Below are positions 22,078 to 29,750 of a stretch of DNA of 29,750 bases, piece by piece. This DNA comes from ZC4RG35 sp964388105. Lineage in GTDB: Bacteria > Actinomycetota > Acidimicrobiia > Spongiisociales > ZC4RG35. Numbering within the stretch: the first letter of the stretch is position 1; each line of letters begins with the position of its first letter. A program made the position numbers and the translations under genes. The notes under the pieces were generated by a model. The model was given only the letters and a program-made list of their open reading frames with translations, had not been told where the DNA came from and made no database searches. The stretch is taken from contig CAYLYQ010000023.1 of the NCBI GenBank assembly GCA_964388105.1, positions 1 to 29,750 on the forward strand, read 5' to 3'.

Positions 22078-24446
22078 GGGCGGCTGTCGTGATCCCGGTC
22101 TTCAACCGGATGGGTGTCCTCGAGCGGACGCTGGCGGCGCTCGGCACGCAACAGCACCGCGACCTGGTGGTCGTGGTCGCCGACGATGGCTCGAGTGAGG
22201 ACGTCAGAGGCGTCTTCGAACGCTGGCAGCCCCCTTTCGAGAAGGTCTTCGTGAGCCAGCCTCATGACGGCTTCGGAGCCGCGAGAGCGAGGAACCTCGG
22301 GGCCCGATCCGTGGAGGCGGACGTCCTGATCTTTCTCGACTCCGACGGCCTCACCATGCCCGATTACGTCGGGCGGCACTTGGCTCGACACGCAAAGAGC
22401 CCTGGCGCCGTGATCATCGGGCGGCGAGTCCATCTTCGAGGAGCGGAGATCGCCCCTGCCGACCTCGCCGCCGGCGTCGACCTGACGCGTCTGCCGCAAG
22501 ACGCTCGCGGTGACTTCCGGACGGTGCTCGCCCGTCGCACCTCGAGACTGGAGCGGACTGACGAGGGATATCGCGCGTTCGTCTCGTCCAACGTCTCGAT
22601 GCCGGCGCACCTGTTCGAGGCGACCGGCGGCTTCGACGAGCGATTCCGTTGGTGGGGCAGCGAGGACACCGAGTTCGGCTGGCGGCTCTGGCAGAGCGGA
22701 GCTGACTTCATCGACGACCGGGACAACGTCATCTACCACCAACTCGACGTGGATACGTCCGGAGGGGACGAGGGACGGCAACAGGCTCGTGAACTGAACC
22801 GCGGGCTCCTCGCAAGCCTGGTCCCCCACCGTTTCTACCGGAAGGGCGTCGTCGATCCGGTGCCCGAGGTCCCGAAATTCTCGGTGGTGGTGCACGACCT
22901 TCCCGACGGGGCGGCCCGAGAGATCTGGAACGGGCTCTCGGCCCAGACCGAGCCCGACTTCGAGGTCGTGTTCATCGCCGATTCGAGGGCGCACGACCCG
23001 TTCGCAGGAGCAGCCTCTGGTGAGCGCCGGGTCAGATTCGAGCCCGATCCGGACGCGGCGGTCCGCCTGACGAGCGGGGAGTTCGTCGCCTTCCTCAGTG
23101 GGCACTCCGCGCCGCGGAACTCATTGCTCCAGAACGCGAGAGTGCGGCTGGAGAGGAGGCCCTCGGTCCCGGCCCTGACCTTCGGAGTGACGACGCCGGA
23201 GGGTCCACAGGGGAGACAGATCGACGTGCAGGGGCTCACGGGCACATGGGGCTTCGAGCTCCCCGCGGCCCTGGTCGTCAGACGCCGGTCGCTGATGCGC
23301 TCGCTGCAATCGGGGAAGAGCCTGAAGGAAGTCCTCGACGGTTTCGCTGCGGACGCGATCCACACACGCCAACCGCTGGTGGCTCTCCCAGCATCCACCC
23401 GGCAGGCCAGGCCATCAGGGTTCGCCTATGCCAACACGAAGATCGAATCACGAGAACGCGCCGAGGAGAAGCCCGACCTCGAGAGCACCGGGCACGGGAT
23501 TCGTTATGTCGGTTGGGTGGGGAAGGACAACCTGGGTGACGAGGCCATGCTGCAGGCGGTCGTCGGCCTCATGCCTTGGGGCGAGGTGGCCGTAAGGGGC
23601 GAGGCCACCGACCTGCTCCTGCTCGGAGGGGGCACTCTGATCAACCGCAACCAATATCTCAGCTGGCTTCAGGAGCGTGACTCCCCTCGCATCGAGCGCG
23701 CCGTGTTCGGCACCGGAGTCGCCAATCCCTCCTACTGGGGACTGACCGAGGACCCCGCCGAGTGGGCCCGCTGGCTCGACACCTGTTGCTACGTCGGGGT
23801 CCGGGGGCCCCACTCGGCCCAGACCCTGGCGGACTGGGGCTACAGGGGCGAAGTGGAGATCTGCGGCGACCCGGCGTTGGTGCTGGATGCGCCAGGAGTC
23901 GAGATCGTGGAGGGGTCGGTTCTGTTCGCCCCCGTTTGGACCGGGGGTGAGCTCTGGGGTGAGTCCGACGAGTCTGTGGTCGAGGCGGTGGCCGCCGCGG
24001 TGGGCCAACTCGTGGACGAGGGCCGCCCGGTGACGCTGATGTCGTGTCATCCGACCGACGACCGTCCGATCATCATGATCCGGGAGCTTGCCGGCCCTGG
24101 AGTCGGCTACATGTGCGGGTACCAGGACGTCGACGCGTCGCTCCGTGCCATCGCCGCTTCGTCTGTGGTCGTCGGAGAAAGGCTCCATGCCTGTGTTCTC
24201 GCGGCGGCAGTCGGACGACCGTTCGTCGGGTTGGAGTACCGGCCCAAGGTGAGGGACTTCGCGGCATCGGTGGGCATGGAGCACATGGTCATGCGAACCG
24301 ACGAGCTCGAGGGGGGCCGACGCCTCCTGGAGAAGGTGTCTGAGGCCGAAACGACCGACCCGACTCCGATGCGAGACAAGGTCTCGGAGTACCGCCGCAT
24401 GCTGACGACGGCGGCATCCCGAATTCACTCCGCCCTCCAGCGATGA
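22074..24446 (+). CDS. GT2 - degenerate GT2 - polysaccharide pyruvyltransferase fusion
   Basis: A 790-residue, three-part protein. Residues 1-240 are a complete GT2 domain ('VVIPVFNR' at 5-12, D89-S-D91, and 'WWGSEDTEFGWRL' at 193-204). Residues 268-450 look like a second GT2-like fold ('FSVVVHDLPDG...LSAQTEPDFEVVFIAD', then 'SGEFVAFLSGHSAPRNSLL') in which the acidic DxD is gone. Residues 475-790 are a CsaB/WcaK-type polysaccharide pyruvyltransferase: 'GWVGKDNLGDEAML', 'LLLGGGTLINRN', 'GVRGPHSAQTLADWG', 'CGDPAL', 'GERLHACVLAAAVGRPFVGLEYRPKV'. Such enzymes add a ketal pyruvate from PEP to a sugar; in CsaB this makes the wall polymer that SLH domains bind. The gene overlaps both neighbours by ATGA. 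Probably cytoplasmic, acting on a lipid-linked precursor. Confidence 0.88.
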   Translation: MRAAVVIPVFNRMGVLERTLAALGTQQHRDLVVVVADDGSSEDVRGVFERWQPPFEKVFVSQPHDGFGAARARNLGARSVEADVLIFLDSDGLTMPDYVGRHLARHAKSPGAVIIGRRVHLRGAEIAPADLAAGVDLTRLPQDARGDFRTVLARRTSRLERTDEGYRAFVSSNVSMPAHLFEATGGFDERFRWWGSEDTEFGWRLWQSGADFIDDRDNVIYHQLDVDTSGGDEGRQQARELNRGLLASLVPHRFYRKGVVDPVPEVPKFSVVVHDLPDGAAREIWNGLSAQTEPDFEVVFIADSRAHDPFAGAASGERRVRFEPDPDAAVRLTSGEFVAFLSGHSAPRNSLLQNARVRLERRPSVPALTFGVTTPEGPQGRQIDVQGLTGTWGFELPAALVVRRRSLMRSLQSGKSLKEVLDGFAADAIHTRQPLVALPASTRQARPSGFAYANTKIESRERAEEKPDLESTGHGIRYVGWVGKDNLGDEAMLQAVVGLMPWGEVAVRGEATDLLLLGGGTLINRNQYLSWLQERDSPRIERAVFGTGVANPSYWGLTEDPAEWARWLDTCCYVGVRGPHSAQTLADWGYRGEVEICGDPALVLDAPGVEIVEGSVLFAPVWTGGELWGESDESVVEAVAAAVGQLVDEGRPVTLMSCHPTDDRPIIMIRELAGPGVGYMCGYQDVDASLRAIAASSVVVGERLHACVLAAAVGRPFVGLEYRPKVRDFAASVGMEHMVMRTDELEGGRRLLEKVSEAETTDPTPMRDKVSEYRRMLTTAASRIHSALQR

Positions 24447-25849
24447 CGAGCGTTCTCCTCGTCACCAGCAACGGCACTGGCATGGGCCACCTGACGCGGC
24501 TCGCCGCCGTCGCCAAGGCGTTGGCACCCGAGCACACATCGACCCTCTTCTCCCTTTCCCTCGGGCTCCCGATGGTCCTCGGTCTCGGCCTGCGAGGCGA
24601 GTACTGCCCGAGCTACGAGGCGGGCCACATCGATCGCATGTACTGGGAGAGCTATCTCCGGGACCGCCTCGTGGCACTCGCTCGCGAGGTTCGAGCAGAG
24701 GTCGTGATCTTCGACGGGGTCGCTCCATACCTGGGTCTCGGTCGAGCTCGACAGGCGCTCCCGGATACCCATTTCGTCTGGCTGCGACGAGGCATGTGGC
24801 GCCAGGGGACCGGGGCCATGCTGCGGCGCTCGGTGTTCTTCGACCTCGTCATCGAACCCGGAGACCTCGGGGGAGACCAAGACAGCGGCCCCACCGCGAA
24901 CCGCGATGATGCCTTCCGGGTCGAACCCGTCAGCTTGCTCGAAGTCCTCGATCCGCTCCCCCGAGACGAGGCGCGTCACGCCCTCGGGCTCCCCCACGAC
25001 GGCGTCGTGGGCCTCATCACCCTCGGCACCGGTCGCCTGGGGGACGTCGCCGGGCCGGGTACGGTCGCCGCGGAGACCGTCACTGCATCGAGCGGCGTTC
25101 ACCTGGCCGTGACCAAATGGATCGCTGCGGACCGAGCGGTCCCGATCCCGCCCGGTGTCACCGAGTTGTCAGGGGTCTATCCGCTGGCCCAATACCTGAA
25201 CGCCTTCGACTTCGCAGTCAGCTCCGCCGGATACAACGCGGTGCACGAGTTGCTGCCTGCCGGTATCCCCACCCTCTTCGTGGCCAACACGGCGACGAGA
25301 ACCGACGACCAAGAGGCGCGGTCGGTCCGCCTGGCCGAGCTGGGCCTCTCCCTCCACGCCCGCGATGACGACCCTTCCGGAGTCCGCGAGCAGGTGGTGC
25401 GCCTCCTCGAGCCAGGGCTGCGGTCGGAGTTGGCGGCCGCGTCTGCTGAGACGCGGAAGAGACTGGTGGGCGCCCGGCAGGTGGGCGAAATAGCGACGGC
25501 CGACCTCGCGCCTCCGGACCCGAACGCGATGGGGGAAATCGATCGGATCGGGAGGATGCACGATTTCAGGGAAGCTGTGAAGCGGGTGCTCGGAGAGCGA
25601 GGCACCAACGTGGTGAGGCGCCTCCTGGGTCGGACCCCGCGGCCGGTCGGGACCCGAACCAGGGTGCACATCGTCGACAGACCCATGCCCGATCCTGGGG
25701 GCGACTCCGTTCCGCTTGCATTCACGGACGAGCTCGCTCCTGACGACCTGCTCCTCGGCACCCCCGTCGAGCACTTCCTTCCGGGGACCGACCCGTTGTA
25801 CCGCCGTCGGCGCCGGGAGTTGATCGACAAGTACTACCGCGTGCGCTGA
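24443..25849 (+). CDS. MurG-like glycosyltransferase (GT28/GT1 superfamily)
   Basis: The 468-residue protein starts 'VLLVTSNGTGMGHLTRLAAVAKALA', the N-terminal glycine-rich loop of MurG-type GT-B enzymes. The donor-site region is 'DFAVSSAGYNAVHELLPAGIPTLFVANTATRTDDQEAR' at about 255-292. The last 110 residues, ending in a basic cluster (YRRRRRELIDKYYRVR), are outside the usual family length and unassigned. It probably adds a hexosamine or hexose to a lipid-linked intermediate. Its start overlaps the pyruvyltransferase stop by ATGA, so these three genes form one translationally coupled unit. Confidence 0.85.
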   Translation: MTSVLLVTSNGTGMGHLTRLAAVAKALAPEHTSTLFSLSLGLPMVLGLGLRGEYCPSYEAGHIDRMYWESYLRDRLVALAREVRAEVVIFDGVAPYLGLGRARQALPDTHFVWLRRGMWRQGTGAMLRRSVFFDLVIEPGDLGGDQDSGPTANRDDAFRVEPVSLLEVLDPLPRDEARHALGLPHDGVVGLITLGTGRLGDVAGPGTVAAETVTASSGVHLAVTKWIAADRAVPIPPGVTELSGVYPLAQYLNAFDFAVSSAGYNAVHELLPAGIPTLFVANTATRTDDQEARSVRLAELGLSLHARDDDPSGVREQVVRLLEPGLRSELAAASAETRKRLVGARQVGEIATADLAPPDPNAMGEIDRIGRMHDFREAVKRVLGERGTNVVRRLLGRTPRPVGTRTRVHIVDRPMPDPGGDSVPLAFTDELAPDDLLLGTPVEHFLPGTDPLYRRRRRELIDKYYRVR

Positions 25850-25884
25850 AGGGTCGGCGATAACCTCGCCATCCGGGAGACTCA

Positions 25885-26379
25885 GTGTCCGATGAACCTC
25901 AACGCTCCAGAGCGGCTTTCTGGATCCTCGCGATCCTCGTACTGACCACCCTGGCGAACCTGGTCGTTGGGCAAATGGTCCCGCTGTCAGTCCGTCCTGT
26001 CACGACCAGCCCGGGAGGGTCGCTGAGTGAGCTGGTGGCGACCGGGCCCCGAGCGGTCTCTCTCCGGTACGGCTTCTACTTCGCTCTCCGCGACCTCGAA
26101 GCCGAGAGTCTCTTCGCATTCCCGGAGTCGGGCATCAGCGACGAGTTCCTCGGAGCGTTCGCCGGCGCCCCCCTGGAGGTCGTCGAGTACGACCCGACCG
26201 GGCACGTGCTTCCGGAATTGGGTGAGCCGGAAGGAACCTTGCGACTGACGACCGGGGGGGACATCTCCTACTGGATCGTCCCGGGAGAACGAGGAGACGC
26301 CTACTGGCTCGCTCAGTACATGGAGGGCTACGTCGCGGTGGCCGACTCCGTGGTCCCGTTCCCTGGAGGCCAGGGATGA
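25885..26379 (+). CDS. Single-span membrane protein, unknown
   Basis: A 164-residue product with one N-terminal membrane segment (about 11-30) followed by an extracytoplasmic alpha/beta region with no cysteine and no motif I recognise. The GTG at 25885 has GGGAGA 4 bases upstream, and a TAACCT box (25861-25866) could give a short leader, so this may begin a second transcript within the operon. Its stop overlaps the next gene by ATGA, which suggests that it works with that membrane protein, perhaps as an extracytoplasmic partner. Confidence 0.75.
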   Translation: MSDEPQRSRAAFWILAILVLTTLANLVVGQMVPLSVRPVTTSPGGSLSELVATGPRAVSLRYGFYFALRDLEAESLFAFPESGISDEFLGAFAGAPLEVVEYDPTGHVLPELGEPEGTLRLTTGGDISYWIVPGERGDAYWLAQYMEGYVAVADSVVPFPGGQG

Positions 26380-27782
26380 TGGCTGAACTCGCCGTCGCGT
26401 TGACGCTGGCGCTGGCCGGCTTCGGAATCCTCCTGGCCACCGCGCGGCGACTGTCGGCGGCCGCCCGCATCCTGATGACCTTGCCGATCGGTGCAGCTGT
26501 ATACATGCTGATCGCCCTCATCTGGGTCGTGATGACCGACAGGGTCGAGCCGCTGCCGGCCTTGCTGGTCACGGGCGTCATCGGGCTCGCCGGAATGGTC
26601 GCCGCCCTCGTGAAGGGCGGTCGTGACATCTGGAAGGAAGCGCTCGTTCTCACGGCGTGCGTGGGGGCAGTGGTGCTGATCACGCGAACCATCCACCTGG
26701 CGACCCTCTCCCCCGACTCGCTCCGCTACATCCTGTTCTCCACCCACCTGACGGGCCTGGACGGCATCAACGCCGTACACCCGCCCGACCTGATGAACCG
26801 GCAGATCGGTTACCCGTCGCTGCAGACCCTCTCCGCCATCACCGATCGCCAATACCTGGCTTCGATCGGCCCTCTTTTCGGTCTCTCCGCTCTGGGATTC
26901 CTGGGCTGGATGCTGTGGACCAACACCAAGGCGCAGCCCAAGCGTCTTCTCGTCGTCCTCATCGCCTGCGCTTTCCTCCTCTCCACGAATCGATTCCCCT
27001 ATTCGTGGTTCTACGTCAACACCCACATCTTCCTGGCCGCCTACCTGCTCATCGCCGTCGCAGGGATCTGGTTGGCGGTGAAGGACCACGAGGATTCATG
27101 GGCGTGGCCGGTGGGGATCTCGCTGGGGGCGATCATTCTGCTGCGGCCCGATTCCCCGCTGTTCGCCGCCGTGATGTTGGTGGTGGTGGCCGCCACGCCG
27201 CTGGGTTGGCGCTTCCGACTGCCGGCGGTGATTCCGATATCAGTGCTGACCGCGCTCTGGTACGGGCTGATCCTCTACCCGCACCCCCACTTTCAGAGCT
27301 TCATGTCGCTGACATCTCCGGTGGCGGGGAACGCCCTCGCCATCGGGGCCGGTGTCGCGGCCGTCATCCTGGCCGGCATCGCAATGCTGCGCCCGATCGC
27401 CCGACATCTGGACGCCGCCATGCTCGTCGTCATGACCCTCGGGTTCGGGTTTCTGGCCTGGCGCGATCTGGAGATGGTCGGCGACACCGCCAAGGCCACC
27501 GTGATGAATGTCGAGTTCGGAGCGTGGCTGTTCACCTGGCCCGCACTGGCCGCGCTCACTGTCGTCGCCGTGTTCCGTCACCACATCCCGCACGGGCGAC
27601 TGTGGACGGTGCCGGTGCTGGCCTTCTTCCTTCTCTACTGGATCCTCCCCCTACTCCGGGAAGGGGCGTGGCGAGTCGGCACCGGTGACTCAGGAAATCG
27701 GATCCTGATCCACTTCGTCGCCGTCGTGGTGGGGTTCATCGCCCTGGCGACGGTTCAACCTCATGAAGCCGAGGCGGGTTAG
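26376..27782 (+). CDS. Polytopic membrane protein, GT-C-like
   Basis: The 468-residue protein has about eleven to twelve membrane spans. A large outside loop after span 4 contains 'LSPDSLRYILFSTHLTGLDG' and 'PPDLMNRQIGYPSLQTLS', which is the topology of GT-C (lipid-phosphate-sugar dependent) glycosyltransferases and related envelope glycan enzymes. I see no named family signature, so a flippase or polymerase-like role remains possible. It follows the one-span protein by ATGA overlap. Its TAG stop (27780-27782) interleaves with the TAA stop of the convergent M23 gene (27779-27781). Confidence 0.72.
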   Translation: MMAELAVALTLALAGFGILLATARRLSAAARILMTLPIGAAVYMLIALIWVVMTDRVEPLPALLVTGVIGLAGMVAALVKGGRDIWKEALVLTACVGAVVLITRTIHLATLSPDSLRYILFSTHLTGLDGINAVHPPDLMNRQIGYPSLQTLSAITDRQYLASIGPLFGLSALGFLGWMLWTNTKAQPKRLLVVLIACAFLLSTNRFPYSWFYVNTHIFLAAYLLIAVAGIWLAVKDHEDSWAWPVGISLGAIILLRPDSPLFAAVMLVVVAATPLGWRFRLPAVIPISVLTALWYGLILYPHPHFQSFMSLTSPVAGNALAIGAGVAAVILAGIAMLRPIARHLDAAMLVVMTLGFGFLAWRDLEMVGDTAKATVMNVEFGAWLFTWPALAALTVVAVFRHHIPHGRLWTVPVLAFFLLYWILPLLREGAWRVGTGDSGNRILIHFVAVVVGFIALATVQPHEAEAG

Positions 27783-28873
27783 TCCCCGGCGGCATTGAGC
27801 GCACGGACCATGAAGCTCGCCATCTCCGCCCGAGTCAGCGAACGCTCGGGGCAGAAGCGATCGTTGTCCGGGGGATTGCACCCCTTCGTCACGCCGTTGG
27901 CACCGATCTTGTTGATCGACTCTTCGAAGCGGTTCCCGTTGTCATCGACGAAGAAGTCCTCGCCACCCGGGTTCTCGTCGCCGAAGTCGAACGCCCGCAC
28001 CAACATCTCAGCCATCTCGTCCCGCAACAGTGGGCGATCGGGACAGTAGGCGGTGTCGGAGCATCCGAAGCCGATTCCCGCCTCCATCAGGGCGGCCACG
28101 TCGCCTTCGAAGAGATGGCCGTCCATGTCGGAGAACCCGGTCGTGGTCCCCTGGGCGAGCCCGAGCGTCCGAACCAGGAAGGCGGCGATCTCACCTCGGG
28201 TGATGTCGGCCTGGGGGCAGTACCGGTCGTTGGTGGGCGGGTTGCAGCCACGCGTGATGTCCCTGGCGTAGATCGCTTCGATGTCCTCCTCGTGGATCGA
28301 ACTGTCGTCGTCACGGAAGGTCCCGTTCCAGGTCTCTGCGGCCCGGAGTAGATAGGGATAGGCGTCGATTGCAACTCCGTTGCGCTGCAGTTCGAAATGC
28401 AGGTGCGACCCGGCATTCTCCGCATTGCCCGAGTCCCCCACCCAACCGATGAGCTGGCCACGCTTGACAGGGGTTCCGCGCTCTATGCCAGGGGCGATGC
28501 CCCAACCCTTCCCGTCGTCGGTGCCGGGGGTGTCGTTGTTGAGGTGGACATAAGACGTTGACCACTGATCGTCATGCTTGATGTTCAGACAGATGCCGCA
28601 GTTCGGGTTGGTGGAGCTGATCCAGCTCACCACTCCGTCAGCGACGGCGACGACCGGCACCATCTTGGCGGCCATGATGTCGACCCCTTCGTGTTTGCGG
28701 GCACAACCATCCCGACATGCCCCAAAGTTGTCGTGCATCCGGTAGTCCCCATCCACGGGGAAGACCATCGAGTTGGGATCGAAGCTCGCCGCCGCAGCGG
28801 GAAGCGGGGCAGAGACGGTCGTGGTCGTGACCGTAAGGACGGCCATGAGGCCGAAAGCCAGCGCTCTTCGCAT
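27779..28873 (-). CDS. M23 (LytM) metallopeptidase with three SLH repeats
   Basis: A 364-residue exported protein: signal peptide (1-29), M23 endopeptidase domain (about 35-185) with the zinc ligands in 'KHEGVDIMA' and 'GSHLHFEL', and three SLH repeats (about 187-364). M23 enzymes cut peptide cross-links of peptidoglycan or activate amidases. The second SLH repeat has a shortened loop (GFGCSDTAYCP) that still keeps both cysteines. The ATG at 28873 has AAGGAG at 8-9 bases; an upstream frame of 32 codons has no signal peptide and is rejected. Its start faces the last SLH gene across a 233-bp spacer with inverted repeats. Confidence 0.92.
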   Translation of the reverse strand: MRRALAFGLMAVLTVTTTTVSAPLPAAAASFDPNSMVFPVDGDYRMHDNFGACRDGCARKHEGVDIMAAKMVPVVAVADGVVSWISSTNPNCGICLNIKHDDQWSTSYVHLNNDTPGTDDGKGWGIAPGIERGTPVKRGQLIGWVGDSGNAENAGSHLHFELQRNGVAIDAYPYLLRAAETWNGTFRDDDSSIHEEDIEAIYARDITRGCNPPTNDRYCPQADITRGEIAAFLVRTLGLAQGTTTGFSDMDGHLFEGDVAALMEAGIGFGCSDTAYCPDRPLLRDEMAEMLVRAFDFGDENPGGEDFFVDDNGNRFEESINKIGANGVTKGCNPPDNDRFCPERSLTRAEMASFMVRALNAAGD

Positions 28874-29106
28874 CTGTGTCCTCTCCTTTACACACGCGCG
28901 CCTCCCCCTATCGGAAGCTCGCCACTCGACTTGAGTCCGGGATGCCGGTCTCGCCGAGTACCCGGACACCCTGGTCGCCTAAACGCGGCGGAGGCAAATC
29001 GAGAGTGCAGCCCTAGAGAGGGTCTGTGCGGCGGGTTCGCGGCGCACCCGTCGAGGCCTGGCGCGTAAGTTCACGGATCCATCCGTTCTAAGGAGAGGAG
29101 CGAGTC
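28874..29106. promoter_or_regulatory. Divergent spacer with candidate structured RNA
   Basis: The plus strand holds nested inverted repeats: CACTC (28923-28927) pairs with GAGTG (29003-29007), enclosing GTCCGGG (28935-28941) with CCCGGAC (28961-28967) and GCCT (28977-28980) with AGGC (28992-28995). A separate hairpin is GTGCG-GCG (29026-29033) with CGC (29038-29040) and CGCAC (29043-29047). The complement can fold the same way, so the strand is open. A possible plus-strand -10, TAAGTT, is at 29066-29071, and AAGGAG precedes the ATG at 29107. I could match it to no known riboswitch. Confidence 0.4.
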
Positions 29107-29750
29107 ATGTCCCGCACCAGACGAACGACACGGTTGACAGTTGGTATCGCGGCGCTCAGTTTGGCCATGGCGATGTCGCTGACCGTCGCCGCCGGCCACC
29201 AGTTCACCGATGTGCCCGACAGCAACATCTTCCACGACGACATCACCTGGCTCGCCGACAACGACATCACCCGAGGGTGCAACCCACCGACCAACACACG
29301 GTTCTGCCCGGGAGACAATGTCACCCGCGAACAGATGGCCGCATTCATGCACCGTTTCGCCGAGACCTCTGGGGCAGTGGGCGATTTCACCGACTCATCC
29401 ACACTTATCGCGGTGCCCGCATCCGGTGCGCGCGCCGAGGTGCTTTCGGTGACAGTGACTCCTGAGAGCGAAGCGGTGGTCGTACTCAGCACCAACGTGT
29501 CCTTCACCAAATCCGGGGTGGGCACCGGGACATACCAGGTCCTGGTCATGAGAGACAGTTGCACAGAGTTACAGCAACGGCTCAATGATGGCGCGGTCTG
29601 GACCTCTGCTGGCACCGACCTGGAGCGAATGACGCTGCCGGTCAATGCGATCGACACGGTTTCAGGTCCGACTACGTACAAGGTGTGCATCTCAGGCAGC
29701 AACACCAATGCCAATGTGAGCCGCTCCGCCGTCACGGCGCATTGGATGCC
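29107..29750 (+). CDS. Exported SLH-domain protein, 3' end outside window
   Basis: The first 214 codons are inside the window. They encode a signal peptide (1-30), one cysteine-type SLH repeat (about 32-85; 'FTDVPDSNIFHDDITWLADND' region followed by 'ITRGCNPPTNTRFCP'), and then a beta-rich domain with two cysteines and no motif I can name. 'FTDVP.SN.FHDDI.WLA' is closer to canonical SLH wording than the other repeats here. The ATG at 29107 has a strong AAGGAGAGGAG site. The frame is open to base 29750. Confidence 0.85.
   Translation, partial: MSRTRRTTRLTVGIAALSLAMAMSLTVAAGHQFTDVPDSNIFHDDITWLADNDITRGCNPPTNTRFCPGDNVTREQMAAFMHRFAETSGAVGDFTDSSTLIAVPASGARAEVLSVTVTPESEAVVVLSTNVSFTKSGVGTGTYQVLVMRDSCTELQQRLNDGAVWTSAGTDLERMTLPVNAIDTVSGPTTYKVCISGSNTNANVSRSAVTAHWM

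Noticed and set aside
28874..29106. c-di-AMP (ydaO) or c-di-GMP riboswitch upstream of the M23 or SLH gene
   Set aside because: On both strands I looked for the GGGGGA.CC / GGGGTGAAT and GCAAA-type cores and did not find them. The stems are kept as an unassigned candidate only.

Overview
The window is a GC-rich (by eye roughly two-thirds G+C), densely packed stretch of a bacterial chromosome. It most likely comes from an actinobacterium of the Acidimicrobiia type or a relative, assembled as a draft or metagenome scaffold (two 100-N gaps). Four things point that way: the base composition; short overlapping genes; several genes that start 6-8 bases after a TANNNT -10 box with no Shine-Dalgarno site; and many exported proteins carrying an S-layer-homology (SLH) module in which the usual turn is a cysteine-bracketed 'GCNPP..N..FCP' loop. 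The taxon is inferred, not proven.

Layout. (1) 1-3963, minus strand: the start of an exported protein running off the left edge, an LtrA membrane protein fused to a YjdJ-type acetyltransferase (split by an artefactual gap), leucyl aminopeptidase pepA, and a polytopic membrane protein. (2) 3985-7241: an ExoA-like GT2, a convergent GT4 whose 3' end overlaps it by 120 bp, and a UDP-sugar 6-dehydrogenase. This is a small polysaccharide locus. (3) 7375-11321: five genes, every junction a 4-bp start/stop overlap. They encode a MauE-like membrane protein, a Tat-exported protein joining a methylamine-dehydrogenase-light-chain-like cysteine-rich domain to a repeat/propeller domain, a MauD-like thioredoxin-fold protein, a 153-residue unknown and a triple-SLH protein. 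(4) 11324-20251: an M24 peptidase diverging from a YerB (DUF3048) protein and an SLH-VanW protein, then on the minus strand two SpoIID-SLH paralogues and an SLH-PQQ-type sugar dehydrogenase. (5) 20344-27782: a glycan operon with a CgeB-like glycosyltransferase, a GT2/pseudo-GT2/polysaccharide-pyruvyltransferase triple fusion, a MurG-like GT28, a one-TM protein and a GT-C-like membrane protein. (6) 27779-29750: an M23 peptidase-SLH protein and, divergently, an SLH protein running off the right edge.

How it fits together. Seven exported proteins carry the cysteine-type SLH module, at the N- or C-terminus, attached to wall-active or redox domains (VanW, SpoIID, M23, sugar dehydrogenase). In Firmicutes SLH domains bind a pyruvylated secondary wall polymer made with the help of the pyruvyltransferase CsaB. 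A CsaB-like domain sits here in a glycosyltransferase operon beside the SLH genes, so the region reads as an envelope locus that makes both the anchors and the ligand. The MauE/MauD-like pair fits oxidative folding of the cysteine-rich Mau-light-chain-like protein. By my alignment that protein lacks one of the two tryptophans needed for the TTQ cofactor, so it is probably not an amine dehydrogenase. This operon is the best candidate for an undescribed system here. No tRNA, rRNA, CRISPR array, IS element or convincing intrinsic terminator was seen, and no gene-free stretch exceeds 300 bases.
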